Shown here piece by piece: positions 53,782 to 61,548 of a stretch of DNA of 64,000 nucleotides. The stretch covers positions 372,001-436,000 of the forward strand of contig NZ_JAVDDV010000002.1 of assembly GCF_030848565.1 (NCBI RefSeq). The letters are read 5' to 3'. Origin of the DNA: Natronolimnohabitans sp. A-GB9. GTDB taxonomy: Archaea; Halobacteriota; Halobacteria; Halobacteriales; Natrialbaceae. Both the position numbers and the translations under genes were made by a program. The notes below the pieces were generated by a model that saw only the letters and a list, made by a program, of their open reading frames with translations, made no database searches and was not told the DNA's origin. Within the stretch, counting starts at the first letter, position 1, and every line of letters begins with the position of its first letter.

Positions 53782-54714
53782 ATGGAGAGTCTCAACCGGA
53801 TGGCGATCGAGTTGGTCGACGAGGCCCTCGAGTACGCCGAGGAGTTGAACATCGGCGGTTACGACCTCGCTAACGAGGCGACGGTACTCGACTTCGGCCT
53901 CGAGTTCGACGGCGGCATCGAAGCCGGACTGTTGTTGACCGAGATTCAGACCGCGGGAATGGCGACGCCGAGTCACCAGCTCGGCGAACTCGGCGACGCA
54001 CCGATACCGTTTATCGAACTGACGACGGACCAGCCGGCGCTCTCGCTGCTGTGCTCGCAGAAGGCAGGCTGGGAGCTGACGACCGAGGACTTCGAGGGGC
54101 TGGGGAGCGGGCCCGCACGCGCACTGGTCGCTCAGGAGGAGGAGTTCCACCGCGTCGGTTACACGGACGCGTTCGACCTGACGGCACTGGCCGTCGAGAC
54201 CGACCAGGAACCGACCGCCGCCGCGGCCGAACAGGTCGCCGAGCTCGCGGAGGTCGAGACCAGCAGTGTCTTCCTGCTTTCCTATCCATCCGCGAGCCTC
54301 GTTGGGAGCGTCACCAACGCCGCCCGCGCGGCCGAACTCGCGACCTTCCGGCTTTCGGAACTGGGATACGATCCCTTGGACATCGTCTCGGCGACCGGTC
54401 GAGCACCCGTCGCGCCCGTCGCCGCCGACGAGGAAACCGCGATCGCCCGAACGAACGACGCCATCGCCTACGGCGGAACGGCTCATCTCACGGTTCGTGA
54501 GGACGCCGACGTCTTCGACGACGTTCCGTCGACCGCCGCCGAGGCACACGGCCGCCCGTTCGGGGAGATCTTCGACGACCTCGAGTGGGAGTTCTCGGAG
54601 GTTCCGTCGGATCTCTTCGCACCCGCGAAGGTCACCATCGACGTAATCGGCGGGCCGACGTACGTCCATGGCGAGACCGACGAGGAACTGCTCGTCGACT
54701 CCTTCGAACTCTAA
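53782..54714 (+). CDS. mch: Methenyltetrahydromethanopterin cyclohydrolase
   Basis: The 310-residue protein matches Mch throughout: MESLNRMAIELVDEALEYAEELNIGGYDLANEATVLDFG, AGLLLTEIQTAGMATPSHQL and FEGLGSGPARAL. It interconverts methenyl- and formyl-tetrahydro(methano)pterin in one-carbon metabolism, here probably with a folate- or pterin-type carrier since haloarchaea are not methanogens. The TAA stop is followed at once by repeat A4. Its length is normal for the family. Confidence 0.92.
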   Translation: MESLNRMAIELVDEALEYAEELNIGGYDLANEATVLDFGLEFDGGIEAGLLLTEIQTAGMATPSHQLGELGDAPIPFIELTTDQPALSLLCSQKAGWELTTEDFEGLGSGPARALVAQEEEFHRVGYTDAFDLTALAVETDQEPTAAAAEQVAELAEVETSSVFLLSYPSASLVGSVTNAARAAELATFRLSELGYDPLDIVSATGRAPVAPVAADEETAIARTNDAIAYGGTAHLTVREDADVFDDVPSTAAEAHGRPFGEIFDDLEWEFSEVPSDLFAPAKVTIDVIGGPTYVHGETDEELLVDSFEL

Positions 54715-54822
54715 TACTGCCGGACAGAACGATTCACCGATCGGTCGCGCGACTGTGGCCGTCCCAACGGGTGACGGCCGCGAGTTCGCGACCGACGGGT
54801 CACTGACTGCTGTCCGGCAGTA
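54715..54822. repeat. Family A fold-back element, full copy (A4)
   Basis: A 108-bp copy with arms TACTGCCGGACAGAA and TGCTGTCCGGCAGTA, and an inner hairpin around CCAACGGG. It starts on the base after the mch stop codon and is about 90% identical to A2. Confidence 0.8.
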
Positions 54823-54953
54823 TAACCGTTCGATTCAAACCGGTCCTCGAACCGTCCGACGATCCCGCGGCCGTCGAACCGATCCTCGCGGCCGTTCCCG
54901 GGACGGCTGGCACCGGCGATCGGTTTTAGTTCCGGTCGATCGTAGCCGAAGCC

Positions 54954-55667
54954 ATGGCTGGAATCGACCCCGACTCCGGTACCGGATCGGCGGCCGTCGT
55001 CGACACGGTCTGTTTCGATCTCGACGATACGCTGTGTCGGTACAGTCAACCCGGAGACGTCGTCCTCGACCGGGCGTTCGAGCGTGTCGGCGCCGACGAG
55101 CCATGGGGAATCGAAGACTACTACGGCCGCTATCGCGACTACCTCGAGGAGAGTGACGACGCCGCCGACCTCCGCCGGCGGTGTTTCGCAGACCTCGCCG
55201 TCGACGCCGGTTACGACCGCGATACCGGTCGTGCTGTCGCCGAAGCCTACGGCGAGTTTCGCGACCGGGAGGCCGTCGAACTCGTCCCGGGCGCGCGTGA
55301 TGTCGTCGAGACGCTGGCCGGCGAGTACCGTCTCGGGCTGGTCACCAACGGCGCACCCGACATGCAACGAACGAAACTCGAGGCGGTGGCCTTAGACGAT
55401 TATTTCGAGACGGTCGTCTGTGCCGGGTACGAGACGGCCGCGAAACCAGCCGCCGAGCCGTTCGAACGGGCACTCGAGGCGCTCGAAGCGACGCCCGACC
55501 GAGCGGTCTACGTCGGCAACTCGCTGGCCGCAGACGTCGCCGGCGCTCGAGCGGCCGGACTCGAGTCGGTCTGGGTGCCCCACACCGAGGACGTTCCCGT
55601 ACGACCCGAGCCAACGCCGACGTATCGCCTCGAGCGGCTCTCAGAACTGGCGACGCCGCCGTGGTGA
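54954..55667 (+). CDS. HAD-superfamily hydrolase, subfamily IA
   Basis: The 237-residue protein has motif I DLDDTLCRY near residue 22, motif II VTNG near residue 128, motif III Lys in AAKPAAEPF near residue 163 and motif IV VYVGNSLAADVAGA near residue 183. A cap domain lies between motifs I and II. It resembles small phosphatases such as YjjG or phosphoglycolate phosphatases. The substrate is unknown. It converges with the GTPBP1-like gene, with repeat B2 between. Confidence 0.85.
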   Translation: MAGIDPDSGTGSAAVVDTVCFDLDDTLCRYSQPGDVVLDRAFERVGADEPWGIEDYYGRYRDYLEESDDAADLRRRCFADLAVDAGYDRDTGRAVAEAYGEFRDREAVELVPGARDVVETLAGEYRLGLVTNGAPDMQRTKLEAVALDDYFETVVCAGYETAAKPAAEPFERALEALEATPDRAVYVGNSLAADVAGARAAGLESVWVPHTEDVPVRPEPTPTYRLERLSELATPPW

Positions 55668-55689
55668 CGGGACGTCCCCTCACGGGCGC

Positions 55690-55774
55690 TCATACGGACT
55701 GCTGTACCGATCTCCCGCCGATCGCCGCCCCCATCCTGGCGATCGGCGGTCAGTGACGACAGGAGACCGTATCA
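55690..55774. repeat. Family B fold-back element (B2)
   Basis: An 85-bp copy with arms TCATACGGACTGCTGT and ACAGGAGACCGTATCA and a perfect inner 12-bp stem CCGCCGATCGCC/GGCGATCGGCGG. It lies between two convergent genes, 22 bp after one stop and 11 bp before the other. Unlike the other four copies its ends are not stop codons in use. Confidence 0.75.
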
Positions 55775-55785
55775 GGCGGTCCGGA

Positions 55786-57435
55786 TCACTCCATCGGGTG
55801 GACGTCGGTCACCGTTCCGACGCCCTTACTGCGGCCCTCGCGGAAGACGAACTTCTGGCCCTCCTCGACGAGGTACGGACGGAACTTGAACCGAACCGTG
55901 GTCTTACCGGTGTCACCCGGAAGGAGACGGCCGTTTTTCGGGTAGAAGGCCGCGGCCTCGCCGATCGTCTCGAGGTGGACGACGGGTTCGTAGCCGTCGC
56001 CGATCCGGGTGGGGTGGTTGAGAACCATCACTTCGGCTTCGAACTCCCGGACGGGGTCGGGATCGGCGTCGCGTGGCAACAGGACCATCCCGCGGTCGAT
56101 GGCGCTTTCTTTGACGCCTTTGAGCGCGATACCGACGATTCGGCCGGCCTGGGCCTCGTCGACACGGTGGTAGTGCATCTCGATCGAGCGGACTTCGACC
56201 TCCCGGAACCGGCCGTCGGGCATCGGCCCGAGCAGGAGTTCGTCGCCGGCCTCGACCTCGCCGGACATGACGGTTCCGGAGGCGACTGCACCGACGCCGG
56301 TCACCGAGTAGCTCCGGTCGACGTACATCCGGAACTCGCCGGTATCCTGGGACGTCTTGGGGAGCCGATCGAACAGCTCGTCTAACGTCTCGAGGCCGTC
56401 CATCGTGATCGCGCTCGTCTCGACGATCGGGACGACCCGTTCGCTGATCTCTTCGACGGCGGCGTCGACGCCGTGGCGGGAGACCCGCAGCGGCGACTTG
56501 TCGACCTCGCGCAGGAGGCGTTCGACCTCGCGTTCGACGTCCTCGATGCGCTCCTCGTCGACGATATCGGTCTTGGTGATCGCGACGATCGTCGGGAGGT
56601 CCGTCGCCAGCAAGACGCCGAGGTGTTCTCGAGTGGTGCGTGTCGGTCCGTCGTCAGCGGCGACGACCAACAGTCCGTAGTCGAGTTTCTGGCCGACGAG
56701 CCCTCGAATGGTGGTTCGGAGCCACGGCTCGTGACCGACCGTGTCGACGAAGGAGACGAGACGGTCGGCCTCCTCGACGACTTCCGCGCGGTCTGTCTTG
56801 CGGTTCGGATTCCGGACCCGGACCGGGCCCTCCTCGTCGAAACCGTAGACGGCATACGACAGGTCCGCCGACAGCCCGCGTTCGACCTCGTGGGGCTGGA
56901 CGTCAAGATACGCCCGCGTGGCGCCGTCGCCGTCGTCGGGCGTGCCCGTGACGAGCGAGCCGACGAGCGTGCTCTTTCCGTGGTCGACGTGGCCCGCCGT
57001 CCCGACGACGACGTGTTCGTCGTCCGTCTCGAGGACGCCCCCCTCACGGATCGTCGCGACGCCGACCAGCCCGGACGTCTCCGACGATCGGTCGCCGCCG
57101 GATTCACTCGAGCGCGAAACACCGTCTACGCTCCACGTCTGGACCTCGTCGATGTGTGCGTCTGCCTCTTCGGCGAGCAAGGAGAGAACGTCCATCGTCT
57201 CGGAGAACGTGTCGGGGTCGACGCCAGCGAGTCCGCCGTCGTCGGTCACGCCGACGACGTAGGTCGCCTCGCCGTCCCCGGAGAGCAGTCGGTGACGCAG
57301 TTGCGCGGCCAGGCTCTCCCGGCGTCCACCCTCGAGGTGGACGTCTCGTGACAGGCGTTCCTTGAATTCGACGTTGCCACCGTCCTGTTCGCCACGGTCC
57401 AGGGCTCGCTCGAGGAGAGCCCGGTCACGGCTCAT
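55786..57435 (-). CDS. GTPBP1-like translational GTPase
   Basis: The 549-residue protein has an N-terminal extension (about residues 1-150; GNVEFKERLSRDVHLEGGRRES, YVVGVTDDGGLAGV), then a GTPase with G1 GTAGHVDHGKST (near 160), G3 DTVGHE and G4 TKTD, then two beta-barrel domains. This is the layout of archaeal relatives of GTPBP1/2 within the EF-Tu/EF1A superfamily. A role in ribosome or mRNA quality control is likely by analogy. The start at 57435 is preferred because it fits family starts; an ATG at 57462 would add nine residues. Confidence 0.85.
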   Translation of the reverse strand: MSRDRALLERALDRGEQDGGNVEFKERLSRDVHLEGGRRESLAAQLRHRLLSGDGEATYVVGVTDDGGLAGVDPDTFSETMDVLSLLAEEADAHIDEVQTWSVDGVSRSSESGGDRSSETSGLVGVATIREGGVLETDDEHVVVGTAGHVDHGKSTLVGSLVTGTPDDGDGATRAYLDVQPHEVERGLSADLSYAVYGFDEEGPVRVRNPNRKTDRAEVVEEADRLVSFVDTVGHEPWLRTTIRGLVGQKLDYGLLVVAADDGPTRTTREHLGVLLATDLPTIVAITKTDIVDEERIEDVEREVERLLREVDKSPLRVSRHGVDAAVEEISERVVPIVETSAITMDGLETLDELFDRLPKTSQDTGEFRMYVDRSYSVTGVGAVASGTVMSGEVEAGDELLLGPMPDGRFREVEVRSIEMHYHRVDEAQAGRIVGIALKGVKESAIDRGMVLLPRDADPDPVREFEAEVMVLNHPTRIGDGYEPVVHLETIGEAAAFYPKNGRLLPGDTGKTTVRFKFRPYLVEEGQKFVFREGRSKGVGTVTDVHPME

Positions 57436-57616
57436 ACAGTCCGGTAGCGGCTCACACGGCAAAAGCCTTCTCGTATGTTGTTAACACGTGCCACGAAAAT
57501 GTCCGGCGTTCGGAACTCACTCGAGCCAGTAGTACACGGTCTCTCGACCGGAACGGCGGTCGACAACGCCGGCATTCCGGGGGCGGTTTCAAGACGCTCG
57601 AGTGCCTATTTCGAGT

Positions 57617-57796
57617 ATGAGCGTCAGCGGTCTCTGTCAGATCTGTGAGTCACAACCCGCACAACACCGGTGTCCGAACTGCGGGACGCTCGCCTGTGAC
57701 GACCACTTCGAGGAGTCACGCGGGATCTGTGTCGACTGTGCCACACAGGCGGATCCGAGCCGACAGTCCGAGGACGTGGACATCCATCGATTCTAA
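57617..57796 (+). CDS. Small HIT-type zinc-finger protein
   Basis: The 59-residue protein MSVSGLCQICESQPAQHRCPNCGTLACDDHF has seven cysteines and two His arranged like a zf-HIT or B-box treble clef (CQIC, CPNCGTLAC, CVDC). It is followed 2 bp on by the next small gene, so the two may form one transcript. Function unknown. Confidence 0.75.
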   Translation: MSVSGLCQICESQPAQHRCPNCGTLACDDHFEESRGICVDCATQADPSRQSEDVDIHRF

Positions 57797-57798
57797 CC

Positions 57799-58053
57799 GT
57801 GACCTCGATCCGCGACGTCCTCGGCGAGACGCTGGCTATCGGTGAACGGTTCGACCTCGTCCTCGAGGAGCGCGACGGCGTCCTCGTTGCCGACCATCCA
57901 AACGACGCGTGTCCGATGGACGTCGCCGTCGTCGAGGGACTGGATCGACTCGAGGAGCGACCGCCAACCGACCCGGTCACGGTCGAGATCGTCGATCGAA
58001 TCGACGACGGGTACGTGACGGGACGCGTGGTCGAAGATTCTCGGGCCACTTGA
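57799..58053 (+). CDS. Small acidic conserved protein, unknown function
   Basis: The 84-residue protein starts with GTG at 57799 and reads MTSIRDVLGETLAIGERFDLVLEERDGVLVADHPNDACPMDVAVVEGLDRLEERPPTDPV. It has no clear motif. It follows the HIT zinc-finger gene by 2 bp and is upstream of the nitric oxide synthase gene by 85 bp. It is probably a haloarchaeal family (recalled as DUF7126, not certain). Confidence 0.65.
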   Translation: MTSIRDVLGETLAIGERFDLVLEERDGVLVADHPNDACPMDVAVVEGLDRLEERPPTDPVTVEIVDRIDDGYVTGRVVEDSRAT

Positions 58054-58138
58054 TCCAGGCACGTCACTGTTTTCGGTACGTTCTTCGAATCGTGGAACGA
58101 CCGATGTCCCTAAACCGATCCGGTCCTCCGATCCCGGC

Positions 58139-59248
58139 ATGCACGCGCCCGTGCCGGAGTACGACCCCGAGAGACTACTTGCAGACGCCGAGACGTTCAT
58201 CCGGCAGTGTTACACGGAACTCGACCGCGAAGACGAAATCGAGGGACGGATCGCCGAGATCGAGTCCGAAATCGAGGAGACGGGCCACTACGAACACACT
58301 GCCGCGGAACTCGAGCACGGCGCACGGATGGCCTGGCGCAACAGCAACCGCTGTATCGGACGACTGTTCTGGGAGTCCCTGAACGTCCGCGACGCCCGCG
58401 ACCGCTCGAGTGCTGAAGGTGTCTACGAGGAGTTGTGTGAACACCTCGAGTACGCCACCAACGGCGGGGACATCCGGCCGACGATCACGCTTTTCGAGCC
58501 GATGGTCCGTGGCGACCAGCAGGTCCGAATCTGGAACTACCAGCTGATCCGCTATGCCGGCTACGAGACGGACGACGGCGTCGTCGGCGATCCGGACTCA
58601 CTCGAGTTTACCGAGTACTGCCAATCGAAAGGCTGGGAGGGCGAAGGCACTGACTACGACGTCCTTCCGCTCGTGATCGAGACGACCGAGGAGGAGCCCG
58701 AACTGTTCGAGGTACCCGAGGAACTGGTTCTCGAGGTACCCATCACTCACCCCGACTACGCCTGGTTCGACGAACTCGGACTACAGTGGTACGCCGTCCC
58801 CGTCGTCTCGAACATGCGCCTCGAGATCGGCGGACTCCAGTACACCGCCGCCCCGTTCAACGGCTGGTATATGGCGACCGAGATCGCGGCGCGCAACTTC
58901 GGCGACGAGGATCGCTACGACGTGCTCCCGGAAGTCGCCGATCGGCTCGGCCTGAACACGAACCGGAACCGCAACCTCTGGAAGGACGAGGCGCTGGTCG
59001 AGTTGAACCGGGCGGTGTTGCACTCCTTCGAACGCGACGGGGTGAAAATCGTCGACCACCACACGGCGGCCGAGCAGTTCGAGGCGTTCGAACGCCGCGA
59101 GGAGGCCGCGGGCCGGGACGTGACGGGCGACCGATCCTGGCTTCTCCCGCCGATGTCGTCGTCGACGACCCATATCTTCCACAAGAAGTACGACAACGAG
59201 ATCAACACGCCCAATTTCTTCTACCGGCCGGCGCCCTACGAGAAATGA
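58139..59248 (+). CDS. nos: Nitric oxide synthase, oxygenase domain only
   Basis: The 369-residue protein is a bacterial-type NOS oxygenase. The haem-thiolate Cys is C72 in WRNSNRCIGRLFW, the arginine-binding Glu is E248 in NGWYMATEIAARN and the pterin-contact Trp is about W334 in DRSWLLPPMSSSTTHIFHKKYD. No flavin reductase domain is present, so it must borrow electrons from another protein. It oxidises L-arginine to NO and citrulline. NOS in archaea is rare, with a published case in Natronomonas as I recall. It stands alone between a small protein gene and pyrF. Arginase (19695) and protoglobin (9968) in the same window are possible functional partners, though they are not adjacent. Confidence 0.95.
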   Translation: MHAPVPEYDPERLLADAETFIRQCYTELDREDEIEGRIAEIESEIEETGHYEHTAAELEHGARMAWRNSNRCIGRLFWESLNVRDARDRSSAEGVYEELCEHLEYATNGGDIRPTITLFEPMVRGDQQVRIWNYQLIRYAGYETDDGVVGDPDSLEFTEYCQSKGWEGEGTDYDVLPLVIETTEEEPELFEVPEELVLEVPITHPDYAWFDELGLQWYAVPVVSNMRLEIGGLQYTAAPFNGWYMATEIAARNFGDEDRYDVLPEVADRLGLNTNRNRNLWKDEALVELNRAVLHSFERDGVKIVDHHTAAEQFEAFERREEAAGRDVTGDRSWLLPPMSSSTTHIFHKKYDNEINTPNFFYRPAPYEK

Positions 59249-59281
59249 AACGATAGTAACCGCTGACCGTCGTGGAAGACG

Positions 59282-60082
59282 TCACTCGCGGTACTGATTC
59301 AGCCGCTTTTTAAGCCGCTTTGCGGCCTCGCCCGATGCTTTTGCGAACTCCTCGCCGCGGTCCTCGCCGGCGAAAATGATCCCGCGCGAGGAGTTGACCA
59401 GGCCGACGCCGTCGGCGAGGCCGTACTCGACGGCGGCCTCGGCGTCACCACCCTGTGCGCCCACGCCGGGCACGAGGAAGGGCAGATCGGGTACCTGCTC
59501 GCGCAGTTGCTCGAGTTCTTCGGGTTTCGTCGCACCGACGACGAGCCCCACGTTGTCGTGTTCGTTCCACAGGTCGGCCAGTGCGGCCACGCGCTCGTAG
59601 AGCGGTTCGCCGGTCTCGAGTTCCAGATCCTGCAGATCCGCACCGCCGGGGTTAGAGGTCCGACAGAGGACGAAGACGCCCGACGCCTCGTCGTCTAGGA
59701 ACGGTTGCAGCGAGTCTCGGCCCATGTAGGGGTTGACCGTGATGGCGTCGACCGTCTCGAGCATCTGTGCGTACTGTCGGGTCGTGTTCCCAATGTCGGC
59801 TCGCTTGGCGTCGAGCAGAACAGGGACGTCCTTGCCGTGGGCGTAGGCGATCGTCTCCTCTAAGGCCCGCCAGCCGTCGGGATCCTCGTAGAAGGCGGCG
59901 TTCGGTTTGTAGACGGCGGCGTGTTCGTGCGTGGCGTCGATGATCCGGCGGTTGAAGGCCCACCGCGGGAGGTCGTGATCCGCGAGGTGGTCGGGAAGCC
60001 GCGATGGATCGGGATCGAGACCGACGCTGACGATGCTGTCGACCGTCCGAATGCGGTCGTGCAGCCGATCGAAGAAGTTCAT
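59282..60082 (-). CDS. pyrF: Orotidine-5'-phosphate decarboxylase
   Basis: The 266-residue enzyme contains the catalytic LLDAKRADIGNT motif near residue 91 and SSRGIIFAGE near the C-terminus, a TIM-barrel that converts OMP to UMP. It matches the longer PyrF type 2. It is convergent with nos. The 5' side holds a small palindrome, TACTGCCGGCCGACAGT, at 60121. Confidence 0.94.
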   Translation of the reverse strand: MNFFDRLHDRIRTVDSIVSVGLDPDPSRLPDHLADHDLPRWAFNRRIIDATHEHAAVYKPNAAFYEDPDGWRALEETIAYAHGKDVPVLLDAKRADIGNTTRQYAQMLETVDAITVNPYMGRDSLQPFLDDEASGVFVLCRTSNPGGADLQDLELETGEPLYERVAALADLWNEHDNVGLVVGATKPEELEQLREQVPDLPFLVPGVGAQGGDAEAAVEYGLADGVGLVNSSRGIIFAGEDRGEEFAKASGEAAKRLKKRLNQYRE

Positions 60083-60463
60083 GCCTCGGAGTGGGCCCCC
60101 GCCGGTCGAAAAAGTTGCTATACTGCCGGCCGACAGTCACACCGTTTCAGCGGGCAATCGATCCCGACGAACGACGGTTCGTGCCCGCTCGAGTATGCAC
60201 TCAACCGGTCTCTAATGGCCGTGTTCCGGGTCCGATCGTGCGTCAAACGCGGTGGCGACCCGGGCGGCGAGCGGACCGGTCATCCGAAGTCGGTCTTCGA
60301 TCGGTCAGTTCGAACCGATTACCGTTCCCAAAGGAGGCGGTACGAACGGCGTAACCGGGCGAATTCTCGGCGTTCGTGTTTCGAAAGCCGGCGAATGCGA
60401 ACGGTTCTCGGCCCAAATACTTTAGACGGTAGTTACTTCGCCCCGATGATCGATGCCCACACT
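60083..60463. other. Intergenic region
   Basis: Only a family A-like tip (TACTGCCGGCCGACAGT at 60121) and an AT-rich promoter-like stretch near 60415 (AAATACTTTA) were seen. No coding frame looks real before 60464. Confidence 0.4.
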
Positions 60464-60757
60464 ATGGCAATTCGTACGAACGGATCAGAAAACTCACAAC
60501 TCGGCCGGCTTCGGAACCGAATTCGGTCGACACTGTTCGGCAGCGACGAGGGGACGGACGACGACGCTGCCGGCGAGGAGACGACCCACGACGAACCGGA
60601 CGACCACGCTGATCCGAACCCACAGGCCCCCGGCAATCTCTTTCAGTGTTCGACCTGCGGAACCGTCTACATCGACGCCGAGAAACGCGTCTGTTCTGAG
60701 TGTGACGACGACGTCGAGCAGGTGCGATCGACCCTCGAGTCCCAGCCTTCCCGGTAG
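60464..60757 (+). CDS. Small acidic zinc-ribbon protein
   Basis: The 97-residue protein has an N-terminal basic/helical part (LGRLRNRIRSTLFG), a very acidic linker and a C-terminal zinc ribbon (FQCSTCGTVYIDAEKRVCSECDDDVEQV; two CxxC motifs). Function is unknown. The start at 60464 is chosen since the acidic family-like segment begins soon after; an in-frame ATG at 60446 is possible. Confidence 0.65.
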   Translation: MAIRTNGSENSQLGRLRNRIRSTLFGSDEGTDDDAAGEETTHDEPDDHADPNPQAPGNLFQCSTCGTVYIDAEKRVCSECDDDVEQVRSTLESQPSR

Positions 60758-60922
60758 TTTCTCCCAACCGTCTCGACCGTCGGTGGTGCCCGATCAGACC
60801 GGGCTGTCCTTCTTGGCGAGGCCGAAAGCGGTACACGGCCACGCCGGAACTGACTGCAGTTGTTGGTCTCGGACGGAGCGCCGTCGGTCACTCCCGGTCA
60901 TGCGTGCTGGATCGCGGTCGTG

Positions 60923-61030
60923 TACTGTCGGACAGCAGTCAGTGACCCGGCGGTCGCGAATTCACGGCCGTCACCGTCGGCAACGGCCACAGTCGTGCGA
61001 CCGACGGTGACTCGTGCTGTTCGACAGTAT
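60923..61030. repeat. Family A fold-back element, full copy, reversed (A5)
   Basis: A 108-bp copy whose reverse complement aligns with A2 and A4 along its whole length, including GGTCGC, the GACGGCC-type inner stem and the terminal arms. It has a slightly imperfect right arm. It lies between two convergent gene ends. Confidence 0.72.
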
Positions 61031-61056
61031 GACAGTAACCGATACAGCGGGCCGCG

Positions 61057-61476
61057 TCAGGCCTCGAGTACTTCGATTAGGTTCGACTCCGGATCGCGAA
61101 GGAACAGGATCGAGGTGCCGCTTTCGGTCGTCCGCGGCTCGCTGATCGTCGGCACGTCGTCGGGTAGCTCCGCGTAGAAGGCCTCGAGATCGTCGACCGA
61201 GAGGCCGACGTGTGCTGCGCCGGGCTGGTTGAGACCGGCGGCCGGCGAGCCCCGGGCCTCGGGGTCGTATTCGACGAGTTCGATCCGGATCCCGTCGGCC
61301 TCGAGGTGGGCGAACTCGCCGCGAGCGTCCCCGACGCCGACGGCGTCGGAGAAGGCCTCGCCGCCGACGCTGAATCGGTCCGCGACCTCGAGTCCGAGGA
61401 CGTCCCGGTAGAACGGGAGCGTCTCCTCGAGGTCACTGACGGTGATACCGACGTGGTGAGCGCTGAGTGAGCTCAT
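61057..61476 (-). CDS. VOC-superfamily (glyoxalase/dioxygenase-like) protein
   Basis: The 139-residue protein begins HHVGITVSDLEETLPFYRDVLGLEV and has a second paired motif AAHVGLSVDDLEAFYAEL and FLRDPESNLIEVLE, the two beta-alpha-beta-beta-beta units of the VOC fold. Metal ligands may be His near 7 and 88 and Glu near 135. It could be a glyoxalase, fosfomycin-resistance-like or methylmalonyl-CoA epimerase-like enzyme; no call is possible. Confidence 0.85.
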   Translation of the reverse strand: MSSLSAHHVGITVSDLEETLPFYRDVLGLEVADRFSVGGEAFSDAVGVGDARGEFAHLEADGIRIELVEYDPEARGSPAAGLNQPGAAHVGLSVDDLEAFYAELPDDVPTISEPRTTESGTSILFLRDPESNLIEVLEA

Positions 61477-61548
61477 CGAGTGGATCGTACGAGGCTGGGG
61501 GAAAAACGCTTCCCCATTGCCGCTCGACCGCGTGTGCTGGCGGACGTA

